This document shows positions 28,857-37,594 of a DNA stretch of 50,236 nt, piece after piece. Origin of the DNA: Marinilabiliaceae bacterium (GTDB taxonomy: Bacteria > Bacteroidota > Bacteroidia > Bacteroidales > Marinilabiliaceae); the NCBI GenBank assembly GCA_016342595.1, contig JAEINY010000010.1:1-50236 (forward strand), given 5' to 3'. The translations under genes and the position numbers were made by a program. Position 1 is the first letter of the stretch. The number at the start of each line of letters is the position of its first letter. The notes beneath the pieces are model-generated. The model did not search any database and was not told where the DNA came from. It saw only the letters and a list, made by a program, of their open reading frames with translations.

Positions 28857-28899
28857 CACCATTCATTTTTATTGTAAAGCAATATCTATCAGCGTATTG

Positions 28900-29829
28900 T
28901 TATCCCAATTTCTCCAATACTTCCATCACTTCACGAACATGAATGCGACTGCTTTCCAACATTGCTTTTTCATCATCGTTCAAATCCAGCTCAATTACTT
29001 TCTCAACACCATTTTTACCAAGAATAACAGGCACTCCAAGATAACAGTCATTGATACCATATTCACCATCCAGTTTAATACAAACCGGGAAAACACGGCG
29101 TTGGTCGCGTAAAATAGCCTCCACCATTTGAGCAGCAGCCGAACCTGGTGCATACCAAGCTGATGTACCCATCAATTTCACTAATTCACCACCACCAAAT
29201 TTAGTCCGCTCAATAATTGCATTTAACTTTTCTTCGTCGATAAGTTCAGTAACAGGAATACCGCCAACAGTTGTATAACGAGGAAGTGGTACCATTGTAT
29301 CACCATGTCCTCCCATTAATACAGCCTGAATATCTTTTGGAGATACATTCAGTTCTTCAGCCAGGAAAGCACGATAACGCGCAGTATCTAAAATACCAGC
29401 CATACCAATTACTTTAGTACGTGGTAATTTTGAAGAAATATGTGCCTGATAAGTCATAACATCCAGCGGATTAGACACGATAACAATGATTGCCTCAGGA
29501 GAGTACTTGATCACTTGCTCTGTAACACTTTTCACAATCCCTGCGTTGGTCTCGATCAAATCATCACGCGTCATTCCCGGTTTACGAGGTAAACCCGAAG
29601 TAATCACTACCACATCAGAACCAGCTGTTTTAGCATAATCATTTGTCACACCGACAGTTCTTGTATCATACAAATTAATAGGTGCTTTTTGCCAAATATC
29701 CAATGCTTTACCTTCTGCCACACCTTCTTTAATATCCACTAAAATCACTTCATTGGCGATTTCGCGATAGGCTAGCACATCTGCACATGTTGCTCCTACA
29801 TTCCCGGCTCCTACAACTGTTACTTTCAT
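28900..29829 (-). CDS. mdh: Malate dehydrogenase (LDH-like type)
   Basis: A 309-residue cytoplasmic NAD-dependent enzyme of the citric-acid cycle that interconverts malate and oxaloacetate. The Rossmann motif is 'VTVVGAGNVGATCADVLA', with Asp in 'EVILVDIKEG' binding NAD. The catalytic loop 'TSGLPRKPGMTRDDL' carries the substrate Arg pair. 'IVSNPLDVMTYQAH' and the catalytic His in 'AVLMGGHGDTMVPLPRY' complete the site. The Arg-rich loop (PRKPGMTR) favours malate over lactate. It is monocistronic with its own terminator. Confidence 0.96.
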   Translation of the reverse strand: MKVTVVGAGNVGATCADVLAYREIANEVILVDIKEGVAEGKALDIWQKAPINLYDTRTVGVTNDYAKTAGSDVVVITSGLPRKPGMTRDDLIETNAGIVKSVTEQVIKYSPEAIIVIVSNPLDVMTYQAHISSKLPRTKVIGMAGILDTARYRAFLAEELNVSPKDIQAVLMGGHGDTMVPLPRYTTVGGIPVTELIDEEKLNAIIERTKFGGGELVKLMGTSAWYAPGSAAAQMVEAILRDQRRVFPVCIKLDGEYGINDCYLGVPVILGKNGVEKVIELDLNDDEKAMLESSRIHVREVMEVLEKLG

Positions 29830-30223
29830 AAAATCAAGGCATTAATTAACGTTAAATACAATCAATTATCTTTTTACAATTTTGTCAAATATCCTGACTA
29901 ATAAGAAAAATATATAAGTATATCACTCCTAATGGCCACAAATATAAAGAAGCGATTGAGATTACTGAAATATTTCTGTAATATTTAACATTCCTTTAGA
30001 TTTCAACACTTCTCCCGTTTAAAAACAACTGATTACACGTTTTGTTTAATTGCAGAAAAATCTCTTTTATAACAATTTAGCCCACTCAGTACCAATGAAA
30101 AAAAAGTGCATAAATGTCAATCAAAGTTAAAATTAAAAGCCCTGAAAAGATTACATCTAAAAAGCATTCACCACTTGATTATCATAATATTTTAGTCAAG
30201 CTTAAATGAATAGATCCCCTATT
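29830..30223. other. AT-rich spacer upstream of mdh
   Basis: This ~394-bp region holds no recognisable gene. A TATATTTG word on the minus strand (29939-29946) fits a -7 box for mdh but has no -33 partner and would give a leader of about 100 bases. No clear terminator for the efflux operon ending at 30224 was seen. Confidence 0.4.
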
Positions 30224-31474
30224 CTAATCCAAAGTAACTAATTCCAATTTTTGATGATCTACATTTTTATCCAGCAAGACCCGCTGATTTTCTTCTAATC
30301 CTTTTTCGATGCGAACGCTCTCCTCATTCTCATCACCCAAAATAACTTGTTGGCGTATTGTCTTAAGCCCCAACTTCCTAACAACATATCGAATGGAATC
30401 ATTACCATATACAGCTTCTTTGGGAACATACAAGGCATCATTCCAGGAACCGGTCACAACCTGATTGGAAGTTGTCATTCCGGGCAACAACGCATCTGTA
30501 AATGATGCCAGCTTAACCAACACTTTAAACCCATTTTGAAACTCTCCCGGTATTTCCTGCCCGATGTTCGCAATATTTAATATCTCACCTAAGTATTCTT
30601 TATTAGGAAAGGCATCTATTTTCATTCGTACCTTTTGACCGAGCCGTACCTTGGCAATATCAATCTCTTTGACAAACATTTCAGAAACCAGGGAATTTAA
30701 ATCTGGTAAAGTGGCAATTAGGGGTGCCCATCTTCCAACCCGGGAACCCACTTTCACTTTCTGCCCATTGTAACCTACCCCATAAACCACCATCCCATCT
30801 GCTGGCGCAGTAATACTTAGTTCGCTACGTAGTTGTTCCAATAAGTTTTTTTCAAACTCGTGTCGCTTTACTTTATCCTCGTAGCGTCGAATCTGCATTT
30901 TTAATTTACGTCGTCGCCTATCCAGATCTCGTCTGGATTTAGTTAAGGAACGTTCCGCTTTTTCTAATCCGATCTTCGCTTGCCGCTGAACTGCTTTTGA
31001 TTCGTATATGGATTGCTCCACTTTTATTTCCTGATCCAGTAATTGATCGTACGCCCGTTGAATACTGTTTCGTGCTTCTGACAAGGTTAAACTGGAATCT
31101 AATTTGGCATCTTCTAAACTATTATACAATTGATCTAATCGCTGATTGACATTGACCAGGTTCTCTTCTACTTCAGTGGGCTCCAAAGTTGCTACATGAT
31201 CTCCCTTTTTAACAATTTTCCCTTCCTCAACGATATTCATAATTTTTAATGCCCATATATTAATTTCGCGGCGAAAACTCACCTCCGGCACCGTAATATC
31301 CAATGCCTTTTGGGCCTGCAATTCTCCTACTGCGGAGATATAGGTTTCAAATACACCGCTGGTCACCTTAGCCGATTGTTGATTAGCGTCTGAAGCAATC
31401 CACGGCCTCCAAATCAATAAACCAATAACAAGCACTAATGCAATAGCTCCAATCCAACCTTTTTTCTTGTGCAT
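30224..31474 (-). CDS. Efflux periplasmic adaptor (second of two)
   Basis: 416 residues from the ATG at 31474; a TTG two codons earlier is less likely. An N-terminal anchor helix ('WIGAIALVLVIGLLIW') is followed by a beta-barrel/lipoyl-like half ('FETYISAVGELQAQKALDIT'). A long alpha-hairpin coiled coil (about 100-215, rich in K, R, E and Q) and the second lipoyl half ('LSITAPADGMVVYGVGYNGQ') come next. The membrane-proximal end contains 'DALYVPKEAVYGNDSIRYVV'. This is the HlyD/MacA-type fusion protein that links an inner-membrane pump to TolC. It is the last gene of the four-gene operon, 11 bp after the TolC gene, and a homologue of the first gene. Confidence 0.88.
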   Translation of the reverse strand: MHKKKGWIGAIALVLVIGLLIWRPWIASDANQQSAKVTSGVFETYISAVGELQAQKALDITVPEVSFRREINIWALKIMNIVEEGKIVKKGDHVATLEPTEVEENLVNVNQRLDQLYNSLEDAKLDSSLTLSEARNSIQRAYDQLLDQEIKVEQSIYESKAVQRQAKIGLEKAERSLTKSRRDLDRRRRKLKMQIRRYEDKVKRHEFEKNLLEQLRSELSITAPADGMVVYGVGYNGQKVKVGSRVGRWAPLIATLPDLNSLVSEMFVKEIDIAKVRLGQKVRMKIDAFPNKEYLGEILNIANIGQEIPGEFQNGFKVLVKLASFTDALLPGMTTSNQVVTGSWNDALYVPKEAVYGNDSIRYVVRKLGLKTIRQQVILGDENEESVRIEKGLEENQRVLLDKNVDHQKLELVTLD

Positions 31475-31485
31475 AATCAATAGCT

Positions 31486-32988
31486 TTATTTTTCGATTAA
31501 TTGATCTAATTCGGTTATGAGCGACTGCTTATCCTCGAAATCAAAAAGTGTGATTTTGCGAATATTGTAATAACCACTCCAATAGGTTTCCAGAGCATTA
31601 ATATATTCCATTCTTGATTGGTCCAGTGAATTACGTGCGGAATTCAACTTTATAACATCCACTTTATCAATCATGAAACGCTGTTTAGTAACATCATATC
31701 CCAACTGAGCAATGGTATCGGCTTTAGCAGCAATTTTCACCTGCTCTTTCTGAACATTAAACTCTAATATCTGAGTAATGACACTTTGCTCCAAATCAAT
31801 TCGGTCTTGTTTTACCTGGGCTTCCGTCTCATCACGGCTGGCTTTAGACATTTGGATTTGTCCGCGTCGTTCGCCCCAGTCCAGAATGGGCATGCTGATA
31901 CCCACAGAGACACCTTTTTCATCGCCAAATGGTGGATTGTAAAGCTCTTTAAATTCATCAGCTTTCTTATTAATCCCTAAATTGGCATTCACAAAAGCTT
32001 TCATGCCACTATTGGCACGTGTTCTTGATACATCTTGATTCGCCAGCAACATCTGTTCATCAAAACCGAGCATCTTGGGATTATTCTCTTGCATATACCT
32101 CATGGCCTCATCAACATCCACCGTAAAAGCAGGAATTTGATCGGGTATGATACAGTGAATCACCACATTTTTATCCAAACTCAAATATGAATTCAACCGG
32201 GCCCGGGCCTGACGTAATCCAATTGTAGCCTTGGTAACACGCATATTAGAATTGAGAAGGCTCAATTCCAAATCAAGTAATTCATCTTGTGTGACCGTCC
32301 CTATTTCAAATCGCCCTCGCCCTATACGTAATAAGGTATCTGCATTGCTGTAGTTGGTTTCGGCAATTTTTAAATTTATTTCCCGGGAGGCCAGATTAAA
32401 AAATAACCCCGTTGCAGACATGGCCATATTTTCCAACTCCACTAAAAATTGCTTTTTAGCTTTTTCAAACTGCAAGGGTGCTATTTTTGACTGCCACTTG
32501 AATTCATTGTAACCATCCAGTGGTTGTTTGATGGATATTTCGAAAGGCACAGAATTATAGTTGATCTCATTCTTACTTATATCTTTTAGCCCATTGGCCT
32601 TAGTATTCAATCGTAATTCGGCCCCCGTCCACGTGATATTCTGCTTCAAAAACAGACCTACATTAGAAGATAGCTGATCTGTATTATAAAATTCATAGCG
32701 GGCACTATCCGTATTAAAATGCGTACTCACCGTTTGATTATAACTAACAGGTGTCGCATTCAAATTCAAACTAGGTAACTTGGAGGCTTTATAACTTCGA
32801 AATGACCAATAACGCACCAAATACATATTCTTTGCCTTGAAGCTGGCTAAAGACTGCGCATGAGCCATATTAATCACTTCAGACAATGACATTTTTACAA
32901 CTACATTATTACCAGTCATATTTTCCTGGGCAAATGATTCAATAAACAAAAGACAACTAACAATTATAAGGAGTGTATGTTTTTTCAT
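31486..32988 (-). CDS. TolC-family outer-membrane channel
   Basis: 500 residues with a signal peptide ending near SFAQ (residue 21). The two pseudo-repeated helical blocks of TolC-type proteins are present: 'MSLSEVINMAHAQSLASFKA' and, in the second half, 'NANLGINKKADEFKELYNPP' and 'VGISMPILDWGERRGQIQMS', the typical start of the second barrel/helix repeat. Helices are Q-, E- and N-rich. It should form the outer-membrane exit duct for the adaptor/permease complex encoded on both sides. It lies 69 bp after the permease gene. Confidence 0.9.
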   Translation of the reverse strand: MKKHTLLIIVSCLLFIESFAQENMTGNNVVVKMSLSEVINMAHAQSLASFKAKNMYLVRYWSFRSYKASKLPSLNLNATPVSYNQTVSTHFNTDSARYEFYNTDQLSSNVGLFLKQNITWTGAELRLNTKANGLKDISKNEINYNSVPFEISIKQPLDGYNEFKWQSKIAPLQFEKAKKQFLVELENMAMSATGLFFNLASREINLKIAETNYSNADTLLRIGRGRFEIGTVTQDELLDLELSLLNSNMRVTKATIGLRQARARLNSYLSLDKNVVIHCIIPDQIPAFTVDVDEAMRYMQENNPKMLGFDEQMLLANQDVSRTRANSGMKAFVNANLGINKKADEFKELYNPPFGDEKGVSVGISMPILDWGERRGQIQMSKASRDETEAQVKQDRIDLEQSVITQILEFNVQKEQVKIAAKADTIAQLGYDVTKQRFMIDKVDVIKLNSARNSLDQSRMEYINALETYWSGYYNIRKITLFDFEDKQSLITELDQLIEK

Positions 32989-33057
32989 TTAACTAACTTT
33001 TAAACAGATCTTCAATTTGAGTAAAAAGTCTATTTACTTACTTTTTTTGAGCATTAC

Positions 33058-34452
33058 CTACTGTCGGAGCGACTCCACCGGGTCTTGACTCGCTGCCCGC
33101 TTGGCCGGGATATATCCAAAAACAATCCCCACAGTGGCGGATACACAAAAAGCAATTAATACCGAGAACAGTGAGACGATGGTTTTAATATCGGCAGTTA
33201 TCTGAATGAGGTGTGCCAACAATACGCCTATTATGACTCCTATAATTCCACCGGTAACACTAATCAATGTAGATTCCGCCAAGAACTGAACCACAATGTC
33301 TTTTCGGGAGGCCCCGATTGCCTGCCGTGTACCAATTTCACGGATGCGTTCCCAAACAGAAGCAAGCATGATATTCATAATTCCAATTCCCCCTACGATA
33401 AGCGAAATTCCTGCAATGGCTCCCAGAACAATGTTGAATATTTCGTTGGTTTTTTGTTGCTGCTTCAGCAATAATTCGGGTACGGTGACTTCAAAGTCAT
33501 ATATTTCCGAGTGTCGACGTAACATCAACCGCTTGACTACATCGGCTGTTACCGATAATTGCTCCGTTTCTTTCACCTGCACAATAATCTTATCCAGTTG
33601 GTCACGTCGCTCGGTAGTTTTGCTTTTGGCCGATTCATCCTCATTGCCTCCCATAAAGAATACCATCCCACCACCGGCCATATTATCCATGGTTTCGGGC
33701 TGAATAGCTGAACGATCCTTGAAACGCAACAACATGGTTTTAACGGGAATGATTATCGTATTGTCGCTACTGCTAATACCCATTTCATCAGAGGCAGAAG
33801 CGGTAAAATCACGCGGTTCAATCACCCCAATCACCTTTAACCAAACCTGACCACATTTTATATATTGACCAATTGGATTATCCTGATTGAAAAATCGCGC
33901 GCGAATATTATCACCAATCACGCACACAGGCACTCCTTTATCGGTTTGTTCTTCACTGAAAATCTTACCTTCACTTAATCCAATGTTCAGTAACTCAAAA
34001 TAATCAGCTGAAACACCTTCCAGAACAACAGGGTAACTCTTCCCTTGCTTGATGGCATAATAGCTTAATGAAACCACCGGACTCACTTTATTTACCGAGG
34101 GAATGGTTTCCTGAATAGACTGAGCATCTAACAACGTTAGTCCTCTTGAAAACCGCTGTTTAGAATTCCCCTCTCCATTATTACTTTGGCCCCCTGCTTC
34201 GGCAGATAACAAAGATTGACTACTCGGTGATATAATGATATTATTAACACCTACCAATTTAATTTGCTCCATCACTTCCTGTTGAGCGCCTTTACCAATT
34301 GCCAGCATACTAATCACAGCAGCAACACCAAACATAATTCCCAACGCCGTCAGAAATGACTTCATTTTATTGGCCAGAATAGCTTCCATGGCAATCACTA
34401 CATCATGTAGATAACGCCTGTAAATCGCTTTCGGATTGTTTATACTACTCAT
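33058..34452 (-). CDS. MacB-like ABC transporter permease without ATPase domain
   Basis: 464 residues. The N-terminal membrane helix 'FLTALGIMFGVAAVISMLAI' leads into a periplasmic MacB-type core domain (about 75-340). Three C-terminal FtsX helices follow ('IVLGAIAGISLIVGGIGIMN', 'LISVTGGIIGVIIGVLLAHL', 'SVLIAFCVSATVGIVFGYIP'), with the typical cytoplasmic loop 'ERIREIGTRQAIGASRKDI' and the end 'PAKRAASQDPVESLRQ'. In E. coli MacB the ATPase is fused N-terminally; here no Walker motifs exist, so a separate ATP-binding protein is required, and none is adjacent. The start overlaps the adaptor stop by one base. A mechanotransmission-type exporter of an antibiotic, peptide or lipid-like substrate is the best guess. 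Confidence 0.92.
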   Translation of the reverse strand: MSSINNPKAIYRRYLHDVVIAMEAILANKMKSFLTALGIMFGVAAVISMLAIGKGAQQEVMEQIKLVGVNNIIISPSSQSLLSAEAGGQSNNGEGNSKQRFSRGLTLLDAQSIQETIPSVNKVSPVVSLSYYAIKQGKSYPVVLEGVSADYFELLNIGLSEGKIFSEEQTDKGVPVCVIGDNIRARFFNQDNPIGQYIKCGQVWLKVIGVIEPRDFTASASDEMGISSSDNTIIIPVKTMLLRFKDRSAIQPETMDNMAGGGMVFFMGGNEDESAKSKTTERRDQLDKIIVQVKETEQLSVTADVVKRLMLRRHSEIYDFEVTVPELLLKQQQKTNEIFNIVLGAIAGISLIVGGIGIMNIMLASVWERIREIGTRQAIGASRKDIVVQFLAESTLISVTGGIIGVIIGVLLAHLIQITADIKTIVSLFSVLIAFCVSATVGIVFGYIPAKRAASQDPVESLRQ

Positions 34453-35846
34453 TATTGTGCTGTTTTAATCGATACCACATGATCGTTTACATCAGACTGA
34501 TCTTGAACTTCATCATCATTCTTCGAAACAGAATTTTTCAGTTTTTCCATCTCTTCATTTTTCCGCTTTTGAATGGCCTCATAAATATCAGTCCCAACCA
34601 ACTCCAAGGTTTTCTCACCAGCAGGAACATTCAACAACAACTCTTCATCTTCTATCAGACCTGCCAAAACAGTGACATGATTCTCATTCTCACTCCCCAA
34701 ATCAACAATTTGTTTGCGTATGCTACGCCGTTCTTTCACATAAACAAATTGCAATGAATCGTTGGCGAATACGGTTTCAAGAGGAATGAACAGTACATCA
34801 CTCAATATATCTGTGGTTATCTTATTACTAGTTGTCATGGCAGGTCGCAATTCCGGATCAGATCCGTTTATCTTTACCGTCACTTCAAACACCTTGGAAT
34901 CACCACCCGGAATTACTTGACCAATATTAGCCACCGTGGTGATTTCACCATCAAAATGTTTTTCGGGAAACGCATCAATACCGACTTTCACTTTTTGCCC
35001 TGTTTTAATTTTCGAAACATCTATTTCATTGATAAACGTTTTTGAAATCATGGAACTTAAATCGGGTAATTCGGCTATTTTAGGCATCCATCGACTCACA
35101 GTAGATCCTGCTTTAATCTTTTTTCCGAATCGATCAAAACTGTAGATGACCATCCCTGGTTTTGGTGCTTTCACTTCAAGGGCGTCAAACAGTTTGTCAA
35201 TATCATCTAATTTTCCCTTTTCTGTTTTCGCCTGTTCCCAGGCCCGATATACTTTATAGTCGTCCTGTTTTTTCTTGAGCTCATAATTACGCTCTTTTTG
35301 TTCCAAATCACGCTGTGCCCGTTCCACATTCAATTGTGCCTGTCGCTTCACGGCAGGTGATTCGTAAACAGACTGATTCAGGATGAGTTTTTTTTCCTCC
35401 AACTCTACTTGTCCATTTAACAACTCATCCCGCAAGTTACTTAGATTCATATTGGTATCAATCTTAGCATCCTCATAAGCATTCAACGCTTTCTCCCACT
35501 CTTCGTCAGCCTTGGAACGCAATTCCTCCACGGTACCATAATCCAAAGTAGCCACATAACCGCCGGAATCAACCACTGTTCCTTCTTCCACGATACTAGT
35601 CACTTTAATCTCATATATCCCCAATCGACGGCTCCCCAACTCTTTGGGGACATTTATCGATTCAGAATTCTCGGCTTGAAGTTGCCCTGTTGAATAGACG
35701 ACAGAAATAAAGTCGCCTCGTTTTACAAAAGAAGAGAGATACTGTGCATCACTATCCATAGCCGAACGGCTGAAAAAGGTTATTACAAGGACAATGATAA
35801 TTGCAGGGATCCCCCATTTTACTAATGGATGGTTCATTTGAATCAT
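34452..35846 (-). CDS. Efflux periplasmic adaptor (first of two)
   Basis: 464 residues. An N-terminal anchor ('WGIPAIIIVLVITFFS') precedes a lipoyl/barrel half ('GDFISVVYSTGQLQAENSES'), a long charged coiled-coil hairpin (about 105-215) and the return half ('LEVKAPKPGMVIYSFDRFGK'). The conserved 'LFIPLETVFANDSLQFVYVK' lies near the C-terminal domain. It ends in a ~45-residue charged tail not present in its paralogue. It is the first gene of the operon, and its TAA overlaps the permease ATG by one base, so the two are translationally coupled. The shared block order with the last gene points to an old duplication. Confidence 0.88.
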   Translation of the reverse strand: MIQMNHPLVKWGIPAIIIVLVITFFSRSAMDSDAQYLSSFVKRGDFISVVYSTGQLQAENSESINVPKELGSRRLGIYEIKVTSIVEEGTVVDSGGYVATLDYGTVEELRSKADEEWEKALNAYEDAKIDTNMNLSNLRDELLNGQVELEEKKLILNQSVYESPAVKRQAQLNVERAQRDLEQKERNYELKKKQDDYKVYRAWEQAKTEKGKLDDIDKLFDALEVKAPKPGMVIYSFDRFGKKIKAGSTVSRWMPKIAELPDLSSMISKTFINEIDVSKIKTGQKVKVGIDAFPEKHFDGEITTVANIGQVIPGGDSKVFEVTVKINGSDPELRPAMTTSNKITTDILSDVLFIPLETVFANDSLQFVYVKERRSIRKQIVDLGSENENHVTVLAGLIEDEELLLNVPAGEKTLELVGTDIYEAIQKRKNEEMEKLKNSVSKNDDEVQDQSDVNDHVVSIKTAQ

Positions 35847-35911
35847 GATTTCTGATGTTAGCTGATGTTACCCGGCGCTATATTAACAAAAAAAATATAA
35901 TTTTCACATAC

Positions 35912-35946
35912 AAAAAAAGGATTCGCAACCCATACGAACCCTTTTT
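35912..35946 (-). terminator. Terminator of glmM
   Basis: On the minus strand AAAGGGTTCG (35935-35944) pairs with CGAATCCTTT (35916-35925), with one mismatch, and is followed by a T-run. It lies just after the glmM stop and separates it from the efflux operon. Confidence 0.8.
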
Positions 35947-35968
35947 ATATTGTGTATAAATAATAATA

Positions 35969-37351
35969 TTATACCATTGCCTGTATTTCTTCAATAATAG
36001 ATTCAGCTAATTGCTGTGCAATTTCCATTGTTTTTCCTTCAGCATAGATACGTATTATTGGTTCCGTATTAGATTTACGCAATTGTACCCATTTCTCCGG
36101 AAAATCAATTTTAAGTCCGTCGATGTCATTCACATCTTCGTTTTTATACTTTTCCTTTACCGCTACTAATATTGCATCTACATCAATATCCGGTGTCAAC
36201 TCAATTTTATTCTTTGAAATATAATACTCCGGATATTTAGCTCTCAGATCCGAGCATTTCATTCCACTAATAGCAAGGTGACTCAGGAATAAACCAATAC
36301 CTACCAATGCGTCACGCCCATAGTGACTTTCAGGATAGATCACTCCACCATTACCTTCACCACCAATAAGAGCGTCCGTTTCTTTCATTTTGGCAACCAC
36401 ATTCACTTCACCAACAGCCGCCGTTGAATAATTACCGCCATAATTACGAGTCACATCACTCAATGCACGTGAAGATGACATATTCGATACCGTATTTCCA
36501 ACTTTATGAGATAATAGATAATCAGCTACTGCTACCAAAGTATACTCTTCCCCAAACATAGATCCGTCTTCGTTGATAATAGCCAAACGGTCAACATCCG
36601 GATCGACGACAAATCCTACATCTGCCTTTTTCTCTTTAATAACACTAGATATTTCAGTCAAATGCTCTGGTAAAGGTTCCGGATTATGAGGAAACTCACC
36701 ATTAGGCTCGGTGTATAATCCAATCACATTGTTCACACCTAATGCTTTCAATAAAGCCGGAATTGCCAAACCACCTACACTGTTCACACAGTCAATAGCC
36801 ACTGTGAAATTAGCATTACGAATGGCTTCTACATCCACCATTTCAAGATCCAGTACATGTTGAACATGAAAATCAGTATATGAATCGTTCGCTTTCACCT
36901 TTCCCAAATCGTCAACTGAGGCAAACTCAACGCCATCCTCTTCGGCAATTTTTAACACAAGAGCACCATCATCTGCTGTTAAAAACTCACCTTTTTCATT
37001 CAACAGTTTCAATGCATTCCACTGACGTGGATTGTGACTGGCTGTTAAGATAATTCCTCCTTGAGCATTCTCTTCTGTAACAGCTATTTCGGTAGTTGGC
37101 GTTGTGGCCAAACCTATATTTACGACATCAATCCCTACGCCCTGCAGGCTTCCAACAACCAGATTATTAACCATTTCTCCAGAGATACGGGCATCACGGC
37201 CAACCACCACCTTAATCCTTCCGGTATGGCGTTGCTTCACCCACTGACCATAGGCTGAAGTAAACTTAACCACGTCTAAAGGAGAAAGTCCATCGCCTGA
37301 TTTTCCACCTATTGTTCCACGTATTCCTGATATCGATTTAATTAATGTCAT
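35969..37351 (-). CDS. glmM: Phosphoglucosamine mutase
   Basis: 460 residues from the ATG at 37351 (MTLIKSISGI). A GTG start 54 bp upstream adds an unconserved stretch. The alpha-D-phosphohexomutase signatures are present: 'SISGIRGTIGGKSGDGLSP', the phosphoserine loop 'IILTASHNPRQWNALKL' (Ser of TASHNP), the metal loop 'VDPDVDRLAII', 'GGEGNGGVIYPESHYGRDAL' (sugar-binding) and the phosphate-binding end 'LRKSNTEPIIRIYAEG'. It should convert glucosamine-6-phosphate to glucosamine-1-phosphate for UDP-GlcNAc. Bacteroidota members of this branch may also act on other hexose phosphates. It is monocistronic. Confidence 0.9.
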   Translation of the reverse strand: MTLIKSISGIRGTIGGKSGDGLSPLDVVKFTSAYGQWVKQRHTGRIKVVVGRDARISGEMVNNLVVGSLQGVGIDVVNIGLATTPTTEIAVTEENAQGGIILTASHNPRQWNALKLLNEKGEFLTADDGALVLKIAEEDGVEFASVDDLGKVKANDSYTDFHVQHVLDLEMVDVEAIRNANFTVAIDCVNSVGGLAIPALLKALGVNNVIGLYTEPNGEFPHNPEPLPEHLTEISSVIKEKKADVGFVVDPDVDRLAIINEDGSMFGEEYTLVAVADYLLSHKVGNTVSNMSSSRALSDVTRNYGGNYSTAAVGEVNVVAKMKETDALIGGEGNGGVIYPESHYGRDALVGIGLFLSHLAISGMKCSDLRAKYPEYYISKNKIELTPDIDVDAILVAVKEKYKNEDVNDIDGLKIDFPEKWVQLRKSNTEPIIRIYAEGKTMEIAQQLAESIIEEIQAMV

Positions 37352-37594
37352 AGTACTTGTCAGATTAGTAAGTTGGCAAATTTGCGCATTTTTTAAAAAT
37401 ATCACAACTTTATTTTCGTTTCGTTTTTATTAGCCCAAAATATCATTCTTTTCATTTCATTTCATTTCGAAACACAAAAAGAACAGTTTGGTAAACCATA
37501 AATTAAATATACCTTTTTATTTTTTACAAAAAGCTGAAACAAATCAGGTTAATTTTTATCAACTTTGCAAATTCAAATTCATTTGTAAGAAGGT

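Noticed and set aside
37352..37405. GTG start extending glmM by 18 residues
   Set aside because: The extension is unlike family N-termini; MTLIKSISGIRGT is the usual start of the fold.
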